Notes under the pieces: generated by a model
The model's input: the letters and a program-made list of their open reading frames with translations, nothing else
Databases searched by the model: none
What the model was told of the DNA's origin: nothing
Part shown: positions 9,640-22,955 of the stretch, piece after piece
Layout: every line of letters begins with the position of its first letter
Numbering within the stretch: position 1 is the first letter of the stretch
Program-made: the position numbers and the translations under genes
Source: Fennellomyces sp. T-0311
Lineage: Eukaryota > Mucoromycota > Mucoromycetes > Mucorales > Lichtheimiaceae
Length of the DNA stretch: 64,000 nucleotides
Assembly (NCBI GenBank): GCA_025266875.1
Contig: JALLLT010000050.1
Coordinates: 1 to 64,000, forward strand
Reading direction: 5' to 3'

Positions 9640-12003
9640 TGCTATTCTGACGACATAAATGCACATACATAGACCACTCTACTCTTCTTTCCTCATGCTA
9701 CATATTCATCCAAGTGTTTCATTGGCCTGAATCTCTTATAATACATCCGTCTGGTTTTTTTTGCCGTTTTAACGTCATCGTACATGCATCTCCACGAGGT
9801 CCAAATGACGTACATATTGCCGTCAGATACAAACTTATGTCGTCAATACTGGTGCGCGCAGTAGTATAGTGCTACGCATGAGCGCCTTAAGAACTGCCGT
9901 GATGTACAGATATTCGATACCATAGTACCATTTTTTTCAATTGGGAATAACAGAAAAGGTCAGATCAAACTGCTTCTCACGTTGTTAACCGATTTTTTCT
10001 TATCTCATTTGATACTACTATTGTATTTATATGCTACTAGAGTATGCAAGGGAAGGGTGGAGAATTGAAATATTGGGTAATTAGGTAAAAAGTTAAAGAA
10101 GATATCGAACTAAAAATCAAGTAAAAAATCGAGCAAGGTGTTGAAATATAAGTAGAACAAATTGTACAAAAGAAGGAAGCGATGTGGAACGGGGCACGTG
10201 GGATGTGTAAAGCCGCTGTATGACGGCATACATTCCTCATAACAAAGTACATGAGGATAGCAAGTCTGGTTTCCTTCAAAGTCGAGCACGAAGTACTAAA
10301 TAAGTGCATGTGTTTGCAGCTAGGAACACTTACTGATCAGATAGTGAATATATATCCTTCCTTTAATGCTTAGTACATGCTGTTAATTTGAAAAAGGATG
10401 AATAAAAGGCATTTGTAAACAACTTTCAATAGTAATGGAGAACAAAAAGCCAACTGTCTCAATTGAGCGAAAGTACTTTTATTGATGACTACTTGTCTAT
10501 CAACCCAAAACCTTGGCGGGTACACTGGCTCCAGTGATATACGCTTATCCTATATAATTTCCTAATAAATCTTTCAAACATACCAGTATCAGTCTTCCGT
10601 TCCGTGCGTGGGTATACCCGAACGCGTCTGTGATTGAGCAGTGAGCGTATTTGATAAAGCTAATAGACTACTACATGTCGAGTAGCTCAAGCCACGCCTG
10701 GGTGGCAGGGGGTTCATATGGACTGTATTATAACAATGTTGAGTAAAAATCGCAAGGGATCAATAACACAACAAACACTTACCCGAGAAACTGTTGCTAT
10801 TTTTCGTTCGTGACTCGTACAATCTTGCCATTATGGGCAAGTTAATGCTCGAATTTCAGAACGGTGCCATCTCAATAGCCACCATATTCCTATCACAAGG
10901 GTGGTCCTGATTGCGGTGCTTAAGAAATAGTACTTTACAGTGCTTAAATGCTCTATTATGATGATCAATGTTTTGGGGATGAAAGCTACTGTCAAGTTTT
11001 CCGAAAATACTGTCCCTGGCGACACAGGAGAATGAAAAAGCATATTCCAAGGGCAAATACAAGGCTGGTAAAGGGATTGGTGCAAAAGGTAAGTCTAAGA
11101 AAGCATGAGGAGAAGAAACACCATAAAATTGGATCAACCTTCCAAGTGTGCGAACATGATCGAGGTCAATGATAACGTTCTCACCTCCGATGCGAAGCAT
11201 AAGATGTCGAACGACAAGTTACCATCTTCAAACAAAGTGTCAAACTTGCAACGCAAGGTTATAGTGCTGCAAGAGTAACGGGAAAATAAATAGTTTACGA
11301 GTTCAGAAAGGAGGAATGAGATTCTATCAAGTACGTCCAACTTTCAAGGTCCGTGCCCCAAAGTGCGGCAAATGATGACCTATCATCTTGAGACTATATG
11401 TGCAAGTTGCCTAATGTCGGATCGAAGCCACGTATTGTATATCAATAAGAGAAAACGCTGTCTATATTCACTAGCACCAGGCTTCAGAACGAAGACTGGA
11501 TAGTTCAAAAGCTATATATTTCATTTGGAAATTATTACATCTACTCCTACGGGCATATGAGGAGGACTGGGTAAAACAGACATTTCAGCGGATTCGTAAC
11601 TTTCTACACCCCACACCGACCTTTCCAGTCATAATCCAGCAAGATTTACTGACTAGTTCCTTACATAAAGCAGTTTTGGATTAGCATAAATCCGAGGTAT
11701 CCTGGTCTCTCCATGGATAGGTAGAAGCATGTTTAGTTATACTGCTAGTACCCAAACTGTGTATTAGGAATAGCGTGCCAGAAGAAAGAAGAGAGCACAA
11801 CAAATGTAAAACTTGCTAGTACTTTTACATGCGCTTTGCTCTCCAAATATCACTGGAATATGCAAGGGCTTTATTAAGCAACATCTAACATCTACGTATT
11901 CGTAAAGAAAAATTGTCGAAAGGACACTCATACCCATTATGTAATATTTAGTCCCAAAATTCATATGTTCCCCAAAGAATGGGCATTGCGGTAATGTACA
12001 CAA
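9640..12003. other. Gene-free stretch of 2.4 kb
   Basis: No open frame here has a recognisable domain, and codon use in the longest ones (such as 10037-10309 minus and 10948-11172 plus) is AT-rich and unlike the real genes around it. I found no tRNA-like A/B boxes or rRNA. It ends where copy B of the dispersed repeat begins. It may be decayed transposon DNA. Confidence 0.5.
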
Positions 12004-12562
12004 TTGTATCTTTTATTTATGAACAAATCTCCGCCGAATCAACACTACTACATATCCAGTCAATCCCATCCATGTAAGCGCTAGAAATATCTGATTTCAG
12101 TAGCAGAAAGTGAAAAAATATACTTCATATAAACTTACCATAAGTAAATGGAACAGATGATCAGATATAGGATAATAACGTTGCGTACAGCGAAAAAGTG
12201 CTCTTCATTAAGTAGCATACTCTCCAAAGCTTCTTTAAGTCACCTACTAAGTAAGAGTGGTTGATGCTTCTACCCGAACGCCACACCAACCGCAATCGCC
12301 GGCGATGTTGCTACCTGTACCGTGGCAAGACACAGCACTTTTTAGGGTGGTACGTTGCCCTCCCACCAGGACAGCAACAGCGAAGGAAAGACACTTGATA
12401 AAAAAAAAACTGAAAAGTACAGCTGCCGTCAGCAATGCAACATCGTGTATTATTACCCAACCACGACTTACTTTGTATCCCAAGGAATCTTGAAAATCGT
12501 TGTGGACGTTTAGTCACTAGAAACGTCATATTTAAGACTGATATACTCTAAGATTGACATAA
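12004..12562 (+). repeat. Dispersed repeat, segment 1, copy B
   Basis: This is the direct-orientation partner of 2311-2853. It starts TTGTATCTTTTATTTATGAAC and ends AAGATTGACATAA, with the same internal landmarks (GTAAGCGCTAGAAATATC; AGGGTGGTACGTTGCCCT). Differences are single bases and short indels. Confidence 0.85.
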
Positions 12563-13344
12563 TACATAGGAGGCATCTTGCTACTGAGTCTTTGGTCTCC
12601 ATGAAACCACATACTTCATTGATGGAAGATGACTGTGGGACTCATATCCAATGTCAAGCGTGGTATCTTGCAAAGGGCGGAGACCCTGTCTTGTTGGTAT
12701 TTGACACCTGTATCTAAACCAGTACAACTCGTCTCCCTGATCGTCATGATTTATCTTCTTATACGCTGTGAGTAGAGTGCTTTTCAGCTAAAAATTCCTG
12801 TTGATAAGTATTTTGCTACTGAGAACCCAAATTCAATGATTTATTACGTAGGTAATAGAAGAAGCGTTAGTAGTTAAGCAAGACTTGGCAGTTATAGTAA
12901 AAAGCGCGTGTTATCATACATGATAAGGCGAGCAATACATACAGTATTTTTTTATTGACGAACAAATAACCGCTAAAACAGCATTCACTTAAACAGCTGA
13001 AAAGACTCAAATGCCATGCCGCGTCGTCAGTATCGTACTTCTAATTATCAATAACTTACTTACCATGCAGCTGTTGCCGCGATGTGATGGTGGAGCTGTG
13101 TTCTGAATGAATGTACGTAGTCACATCAGCATTTATTTATGACGCGGTGTCGGTTTTTGTTGTGATATAACATCGGGTGCTTCCGTTTCGCTTGAAAATC
13201 TTTTTTCAATGAACCAGTTTTACTGATGAACCAGTTTTACCAATGAATTACGGGGTTAGTTTTACCCATAGTCAGGTATAAATATGTAGCCTGGCCAAAG
13301 CACCTTTGTTCCTTGGACTTTTTCGTAACACTGAACTGTATGTA
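12563..13344 (+). repeat. Dispersed repeat, segment 2, copy B
   Basis: This is 782 bp, the same length as copy A, but in the opposite orientation next to the same segment 1. It starts TACATAGGAGG and ends GAACTGTATGTA. The end that abuts segment 1 here is the end that lies away from segment 1 in copy A. The right end is only 40 bp from the stop codon of the THEM6-like gene. Confidence 0.85.
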
Positions 13345-13384
13345 TATATTTCTAGTAGAGAATCACAGTTCTACCTATATAAGA

Positions 13385-14239
13385 CTACATCTTTGCAGCG
13401 GGCAAAAAACGCTGGTCGGTCCAACTATACGGATCCTTGAACAGCTTGTCAGCATCAAGAAGCTTTCCTGCAATCTCCCAGTTCTTCTTCCGTCGCTCTT
13501 CAATATCTGCATCGAGTTCGTGTCCGCATAGCTGAAGTACTTCCACTGGTGGGACAGTCTTTCCGGATGTCTTTTTAAATACCAATTTGCTAACAGCAGC
13601 GCACGCAATCTCGTCACTTGGCAAAACAAACCGATGCTGCAACCACATCCACTTTTCATTCCAGGTCCAGATGCGTGTCTCGATGGTGTAGTTACTCATT
13701 GGCGGGATTTCTTTCTTAAACATCGTGTACACTCCTCCATTGTGGCAGAATATATGATGATCGGGCTCCATCATGATGCGAGGAAACAATGTATACAGTG
13801 TATGGATCCGCGCGAAATCGAGGTTTTTGTTGTACATACTGGATTGACGCTTTTAGCTTTGAATTCGTATACCAGGAAGTTTGTCATTTACCTATTGTTC
13901 TATATTTACAATGAGTATAATTTACTTGGCGATCCGGTGAAAAGAACGTACCATATGCTGGTTATAGTCAATATCATCGTACAGACACCGATGGTTCTCG
14001 GAAACAACAGTGAAGAGAGCTATAAGTATGCGTTTCTTAGGAAGGCACTGAGTAGTTTTGAAAGCACGATATTTACGTTCGGGTTTAAGCTTGTTGGCTT
14101 TGGCACGCTTAATGACGGCACGCAGCAGCCACCATGATCGAAAAGTGTATGCCAATGGCAACGATTTCATATGAGTCAGTAGCAACAAAAATGTCGGTAT
14201 GCCAATTACGGCCGAAGCAGTAGTCATGGAGGAGGGCAT
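13385..14239 (-). CDS. THEM6-like hotdog-fold thioesterase family protein
   Basis: The two minus-strand exons join at an intron of about 100 nt (about 13840-13948), giving DYNQHM-RQSSMYNKNLDFAR, the conserved Asp-Tyr-Asn-x-His signature of the THEM6/4HBT-like group. N-terminal residues 1-45 include a hydrophobic helix (VIGIPTFLLLLTHMKSLPLA) that may anchor the protein in a membrane. The hotdog core follows (YTIETRIWTWNEKWMWLQH, CAAVSKLVFKKTSGKTVPP). The length of about 240 residues fits the family. Members resemble acyl-CoA thioesterases, but many lack a proven reaction, so the substrate is unknown. Its 3' end almost touches repeat copy B. Confidence 0.82.
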
Positions 14240-16033
14240 TGCTGTTCAATGAGAGAGAAAAAAAAGAGTTGGGGAATGGAGAAGGAGGGAAATGGAGGAA
14301 ACGGTCAATACTCGTACCAGCGAGAAAAGCAATAACTTAAAATGCACATGAAAGTGACACGGGAATATCACTGTGATGACATCTTCGAGTAACACACATG
14401 CTCCGCAGAATTCAACATACGCAACCGTCCTCTCCTTTTGTGACAAGACCTTGCCATGCTTACTTTTGTTTTGACTGTTTTTTCTGGGTGTCATCACCAT
14501 GGGTGGCAATATGAGTTGAATTGTATACCCTACCGAGCTACGTATGTGCTACATTCGAGGCACAAAAAGAAAACCGTCCTATCTAGTACAATAGTAACTG
14601 AACAACCCATGCATCATGAATAACTTTCCTCGTACATAGCAAATTGTAAAATGCCAACGAATGCACTTTATGCGAGCTTCTCATTCGCCAACCCTTTTGC
14701 GCACGTGGCACTAACCTATCTTGTGGTCGTCACCAGACAGTTCAAGTTTTAATGCGAAGTATGACATTGTCAGGTGTACTCGCATGCTATGTATTGTATA
14801 TCCAACAAAAATGTAATACATGGTGCTTTTGTCGGCGTGGATATGTTGCGTTCTTGAGAATATGTATAATTCAGACAGCTCAGTATAGCATCTGGTACAT
14901 AAATATGCTTTTTACAATAACAACGCAGCTAAAGGGTGCCATTCCTTCTATTACTATTACGCTTAAAGAGTTCATCATGGCGTACTTTATGATAGATGAT
15001 AAAGTAGAATCTAATACTTGCAGCATATTTAATATGTCGATTCCTCGAATCGACGACCTTGTTGCATTTGTGAACCCGAGTTAAGCGGCGAAATGTCAAG
15101 AAAACTCGAAGCGGATATCATTGCTTATGCGGTTACGTTGTACAGTACTTGCAGGACTCATTTTTAATCTCGTCAGTGCTCGCTATTCTCATACATTAGC
15201 AATCCGTATCAGTATGTTAAACCATGATCAAGTATTACGTAATATGCATAAATACTCACGTCTTATGAATACCAAAATCAGATATCAACCAGTTCTACAT
15301 GTATTCGTTTGTTGTACACTTAAGATGAGCTCCTTTTGATGAGCTCCTAAAACTTTTCATGATGAAACGTGATAACGGACGAGCGACTTGCAAGCATTAC
15401 TTACATGCTTTTATGTGAAGATCAGGTTCTAAACAGAATCAATCATCTTTCGATCCTGTCGACATCTATCATAATAAAGTACATGCTGTGCACAGAAAAA
15501 ACGCTCCATTATAATACTGCAGGTTATACACTACGCAAATGCTATCCGGCTATGTGTTGTACGTAACCATGGTAATAGTATCCATGCTGACGCGAAATAC
15601 AAGATCGGAAGTATGCACGGATTGCGCGGAGCTTATGATGAATTGCGTGCAAAAGCGTAAAGCAGTTGACAACTATGAAATGTGCTGAATTGCGTATTAG
15701 TCTGAGCTGTCAGTTTGCTCCAGAAGAACATTCTTGACGCCTCAGGAATATCCATGGCGTTTTGCAATGCTAATCAGCCGAGCAAAATAGCATTGCAAAA
15801 TAGCAATGAAAAAAGCGGTGAAAGTGAAACTGTGCCAAGTATAAAAAAAAGAGGATAAGAGTCAAAGACGCCACATGCGATGCTCAGTTGATGACATGAT
15901 GCCGTTACACGATTCTTGGAACAAGCGGAACTCAATTTCTAGCCTGCGTTGCAGCCCTCGCATCGCCGCCTCTTCCTCCAGGAACTCTCTTTCCAGTTTT
16001 CTTTTTTACTCTTTATAAGCTCTCTGCAACATT
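14240..16033. other. Intergenic region between divergent THEM6-like and V-ATPase B genes
   Basis: This is 1.8 kb without a supportable gene. The 110-codon frame at 14752-15084 is AT-rich and has no recognisable domain. The last 200 bp hold the promoter of the V-ATPase gene, with TATAAAAAAAAG near 15841 and a pyrimidine-rich stretch before the ATG. No RNA gene seen. Confidence 0.5.
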
Positions 16034-18126
<2,093 letters not shown>

Positions 18127-18228
18127 AAGATTCAAAGATTTGTGTATCAATTTACTGTATAAAAGGAGGGATTGCATTCTTTTTTTTGTTTATGTGTTGT
18201 TTATGATATACTACAAATAAGGATGCAA

Positions 18229-20139
18229 CTACAGCGTCCATTCACATGATTCTGGCTTCTCAAAAGCCATAGCAGGTTCTCGTTTCCGTTTACGCTCGAC
18301 TTCAGTCTTGAAGAACTAAATGGCAAGCCGCTCAGTTAAATCTATTGCCACATACAAATCTATAACTTACTGTTGAATACGTATGATCCATGAAATCTTC
18401 CAAATTGTATTTTGGCTTCAAGAACTTTTCTGAAAAGATCTTGGCCAACGTGGATACATTGGCATAGTAGTGCTGCGAAAGTGTCTGTACTTCCCATAAT
18501 GATGATTCCAGGGCCTGGACTTTGTAGGGGTTCAGTTCATCGAAGTCATAGGGATCTTGCTTCTCGCCAACAGTGTCGTTTCGATGGATCATTTTCATAC
18601 AGCTCGGGTGGCGTCGCAAGAGGTTGTATATGAATGGAACAATGATAACGCTTGCTGCTGGGGGTGCGTTCAGCGACAATCGCGCGAGACGTTTGATGAA
18701 TGCAGCCACCAGATTAGCGGGCAATAATCTGAAGTAAAAAACAAAGAGTTAGTGGGTTGATAAAGTAAGCGATCGAACTACTCACGTCGAGGACAAAAAG
18801 ATATCAAGTAATCGGAAGAATCGCGATCGGTACTTTACGTGCATGACATCCCGATCCAATAAGGTGTATAGTTTGTGGTAAAAGTCTGGGTAGTCGCTAT
18901 ACACAAGGCTTGTTAGTCTATATGCCCATGTCACGGTAAACCACTTACAGATTGTATTCGGTAATAAGGACAAAAAGACCATTAAGTGCCAGTAAGCTAA
19001 TTGCTCCACCTACGCATGTAAGTTAGCTAATGGATGCAATACTCTCTCTTCTCCCTTTGATACGTACCAACATTGTAAGAATCAGTCAAGAAGTCCATAA
19101 GGAATCTGGGCTCTTTGAGGTGCGGCAAAATCCGCCTGTGTAGCATCAACAGCGTCTTCTTATAGATCTCCTCGGAAAGAGGCAACTTCAACAATGCGAT
19201 CCAACACATTTGGAACACACGCTTGTGCTGATCAAGCTGCAACACGGGTGCCTTTTTCTTTTCCATTTTTTTGGTTTGCCTTTCCGGTGATTCATCCTCA
19301 TCCTCGTCGGATACCAATCCAGAGTCGCCCAACACCATGGCACTCTCATCGTCGTTTCCATCGTTCTTCTTTGTAGCGGCAATAGCTGCTTTGATCTGAG
19401 GAAACTCGATAAAGAACTCGTCAATCTCTGCTGTCTCGGTTGGCATGGAAGTGATGGGTTCGATGATGCTGAACACATTCTTGGCCAATCGTTGCATTTC
19501 TGGCTTGGACTTTTGTGCCTTTGTGATGATATCGGCGGTGTGTCGATAAAAGTGGAATCGCAAATCATCGTAAGCATTGACGTATTTCTCTACGAGCTCC
19601 TTGTGCAATGGTGTGCTTAAGTTCCTGTTCCATACCACGGCCTGAACAACGGGTTGAAGTAGATCATGCGCCATTTTGTTGCTGTATTCCGATCGCGTCT
19701 TGATTAACGTCATTAGAATCTTGAATGCTGGTACTTGAACACCCGGTTCTTCATCAGATAAAAGTGCTCGCAGGCGCTTCAAGTAGTTATTGAATTGTCC
19801 AGTTAGCCATAAGGTAACTTTGGCTGTCGCTGTTGACTGATCGGAAGGTGCATCCAGATCGCCATTGGTCAAAAGTCGAGAAAATACACGGTGGAGCGAG
19901 TGGATCGCGGCATGAACGATTTGGGGATTGTTGCTTTCCGTAAGATCCATGATTTGGACAACATTGTTGAGGTTGGCCTTGTCAGATAAACTGGCTTCTA
20001 GCGTCCTGATCTTCTGTCTGGTTTCCTTAAAATCGGCGATGCCCTGCAATTATACATTTTAGTTACTGATCGCTGGAATTGAAGAGTAATGGATTACCGA
20101 TCCATTGGCTCCTTTTCTCTTCTTGGCTGGCTGAGGCAT
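18229..20139 (-). CDS. NOC4: Nucleolar complex protein 4 (Noc4, CBF/Mak21 family)
   Basis: Noc4 acts with Nop14 in maturation and nuclear export of the small ribosomal subunit. The start MPQPAKKRKGANGS (basic, nucleolar-type) is followed after a short intron by a long exon of helical-repeat sequence (IHSLHRVFSRLLTNGDLDAP; FKILMTLIKTRSEYSNKMAH) with an acidic insert near residues 250-270. The CBF-domain core then reads HKRVFQMCWIALLKLPLSEE, DYPDFYHKLYTLLDRDVMH, RSRFFRLLDIFLSST, LPANLVAAFIKRLARLSLN and FIYNLLRRHPSC, all strongly typical of Noc4. The C-terminus EVERKRKREPAMAFEKP is basic. Length is about 550 residues. It is convergent with the V-ATPase gene (103 bp between stops). Confidence 0.92.
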
Positions 20140-20184
20140 ATGGGATGTACAGAGACGGCTTTCAATTCATGCGCTTCCGAAAAA

Positions 20185-20192
20185 TTTATATA
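20185..20192 (-). promoter_or_regulatory. Putative TATA box of NOC4
   Basis: TATATAAA on the minus strand lies 46 bp upstream of the NOC4 start codon. Confidence 0.45.
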
Positions 20193-20211
20193 AAAAAAAT
20201 GTGGCGTTGCC

Positions 20212-20242
20212 AGGTAACCCACCAGTGGCGGCGGGGTTACCT
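20212..20242. promoter_or_regulatory. Perfect 9-bp inverted repeat in the NOC4/MCT-like intergenic region
   Basis: AGGTAACCC at 20212-20220 and GGGTTACCT at 20234-20242 are exact inverted copies separated by 13 bp. They lie 73-103 bp upstream of NOC4. This could be a binding site for a dimeric regulator. No factor is identified. Confidence 0.4.
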
Positions 20243-20697
20243 AGGATCAAGTTTCCAGAGCAGCACTTTGGCTTTGCAGGATGATCAGATATATCGCGAT
20301 ATTATGTGCTTCATTGAGCAATATTTGCTCCTATTAGCTACCAGTGAAAATAACTATATGCATTCATGTCCTGAATTGACCGAACAACTGTGCTTGTGAT
20401 GTATACTAACATGTAGAAATTCGACGAATACAACATTACATTTCTTCGTCTCGGAAGATATGTAGGTTTTCGAAGTACTCCTATTCTCATACTTAAGAAA
20501 AAGCATGATGTTCATCTTGGAATAAAGGTTCAATCCAATGCGAATAGATCTTGGCAGTAAGAGATTCTGTATGTACCCAGATACAAATGGCGAAACGGGT
20601 GTGTGCTCGGTCAAAACACACACAACAAATAGATCTGCCGAGAAACATACCGACAACGCGTGCATAGGTGTATGACTAAGAATGGTTGCATTTTCCC
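20243..20697. other. Intergenic, divergent promoter region
   Basis: This is AT-rich DNA between NOC4 and the permease. No gene, RNA or repeat is recognised. Short open frames on both strands lack any domain. Confidence 0.5.
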
Positions 20698-20705
20698 TAT
20701 AAATA
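20698..20705 (+). promoter_or_regulatory. Putative TATA box of the MCT-like permease
   Basis: TATAAATA lies 45 bp upstream of ATG 20750. Confidence 0.5.
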
Positions 20706-20749
20706 AAGGTGTTCAGATTTCCTCGTAACTATGGGTCCGCTTTTATCAT

Positions 20750-22669
20750 ATGACATCAGATATAGAAGAAAGCACTCCGCATGTCGGTGATGGTTCTGAA
20801 AGTAAGTCAAAAGAACGGCATAAATCCCCTTGTTCTAGCATCACCGAAGGTATACATAACGTGAAATGGCTATTATTTGTATGTAACTCTCAAAAAGATC
20901 GCGTTGTCGCAGATGATGATCAGAAACCAGACACAACGCCATATCCAAAAGATACTGGATATGCCTGGCTTATAGTGTTTGCCATGTTCTTGATCACCCT
21001 TGAAATTCTTACAATGCCTTTTGGATGGTGAGGTTTATATATTGGATAAACGGATTTGAGCTAATAAAATGTGGCTGCTATGTATGATTAGGGGTATGTC
21101 TTCTTACTTTTTGGGTAAATAAGTATGTCTTTCTTTTAATCTATCCAAAAGGTGTATTACAAGGTTATTACCAATTCAACGTTTTTGGATCCAGTCAAGA
21201 TGTTATCTTGCGTCTTACCTTTGTAGGAACAATACTTCAAATGGTAATGAACGTAGCGCTCATAGCATCCCGTTTTCTTGAACTGGCTGTTGGAATCAAG
21301 CGTTCAATCATCATTGGCACTGCTTTAACTGTTGGTGGATTAATTGCTGCAAGTGAATCTACACAGGTTTGCTTATATTTAATGCACGTGCATGGCTATG
21401 TGTTACTGAACTTTTCGTGCGTAGATCTGGCAGCTCTACTTGTCGATTTCAGTTTGTTATGGACTAGGAAATGGTCCGCTAAATTCGGTGCGTATGAATG
21501 TATATTCATTCATTTTGGATTATTAAGGCTCCTTATAGCTATCACTGCGACTGATACCGCAATGGTTCGATGAAAAACGAAGTAGGGCATCTGCGATCAG
21601 CTTTAGTGGGAGCGTGCTTGGCGGTATAGTGGCACCACTTTTCTTTACAGCAATCACTAGCTCTTTGGGACCCCAGTGGTAGTACATAAGCTTCCATATG
21701 ACCATGGAAATGTGTTGCTCATTGTCAAAGAAAAGGACATATCGTATTGTGGCAATAATATTTTTGGTGTTCAACATAATCATCGGTTGCATCGTACGAG
21801 AAAATATTCCAACAACATCGGCGAAAAAAAAGTGTTCAAGTTATGCAATTGACTTTTCTCTTCTCAAAAATACAAGTTTCGTCATTTGGATAATTGCCTG
21901 CTTACCTCAAGTTTTTGTACAACTAATACCATATATTATTGTTCCAGGTAAAGTGATCCATCAGCCTATAAAGTAGAAATTATCTCCTATAATGCGAAGG
22001 AACTTCGTATCGTTATACTATTTAGTGTATGCCTCATATATTGGGTTATCGCCGGTGCAGGGCACTGTGTGTGTGTCTGTCATTTCGGCAGTCAACTGTG
22101 TGGGACGTCTCATAGCCGGGTATGTATGAGAAAAATGAAACAGGTAAGTATGCACTGGCTAATATTTGCATTCATACGCGTACGTACGTAGCGTTGTGGC
22201 AGATAAAATTGGCAATATGAATACCCTCGTCATTTACAACACGCTGGGCGCTTTTGCTTCACTTTTCATTTGGATGTTTGCGTACAACTATACCACGCTT
22301 CTACTCTTTTCAGCAACATATGGGCTTTTTGGTACAGTGTATTTTGTATTATGTAAGAAATGCTTATACGTAGTGCAACGCATTATGAACATGCCACAGG
22401 TGTATCTAATGTCATCCACCATGATAGCACCCCCTACGACTGCTCGTATCGTTGGAGTGGAAAAGCTGCCGTCTGCCAATATATTTCTATGTCTCAGCAC
22501 AGCACCTATGTCATTCGGAACCAGCATTGCAAGCGCTATTGAGACAGCTAGCACAACGCAGCCATTTCTTATCTATAAACTGCTCCTTGGACTGCCGCTT
22601 CTTATTAGTACCATCATCATTGTAATCTTAAAACTCAAAATGACAGGAAACCTATTTTCAAAGATTTAG
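20750..22669 (+). CDS. MFS monocarboxylate-transporter-like permease
   Basis: This is a twelve-helix transporter of the MCT (solute carrier 16-like) group, split by several short introns. The hydrophilic N-tail ends in DTGYAWLIVFAMFLITLEIL, the standard entry to helix 1 in this group. Further helices include GTILQMVMNVALIASRFLEL, IIIGTALTVGGLIAAS, YRIVAIIFLVFNIIIGCI, FVIWIIACLPQVFVQLIPYI, VISAVNCVGRLIAG and LPLLISTIIIVILKLK. An apparent stop at 21679-21681 (GPQW then TAG) is removed by an intron that restores QWTYRIVAII, so the gene can be intact. The substrate (pyruvate, lactate or another organic acid, or none of these) cannot be told from sequence. The coding DNA is more AT-rich than that of its neighbours. 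Confidence 0.8.
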
Positions 22670-22955
22670 TCAACGAAGTTGATCCTGTGCATAATTAGCT
22701 AATGATTCTGTCTATGTGTAATATTGGTATATAAAGCATACGCGATATGACCCTATCAATAGCTACTGCCGTCAGGTCGAGAAACACTACATCGGACGGT
22801 CGGTGATAAATAGCAACGAGTTTACACATGAAATGGATGCTTTTATAATGCGTGGATCATGATCTAAAATGTCAACTAAAATACAAAAAAAAGAGTGAGA
22901 ATAAAACAGAACTAAGCTAGCAGCCATTTGTTCATGCATGAGAAGACAGTGAAAT

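Noticed and set aside
10037..10309. 90-codon minus-strand frame
   Set aside because: Low-complexity Phe/Ser/Ile sequence caused by a poly-purine region; no support.
14752..15084. 110-codon open frame in the THEM6/V-ATPase gap
   Set aside because: AT-rich composition, no domain, no intron pattern and no good start context; consistent with chance in AT-rich DNA.
21660..21720. Apparent stop codon in the MCT-like permease (pseudogene idea)
   Set aside because: A GT...AG intron from 21679 restores QWTYRIVAII, the expected family sequence, so no disruption is needed.
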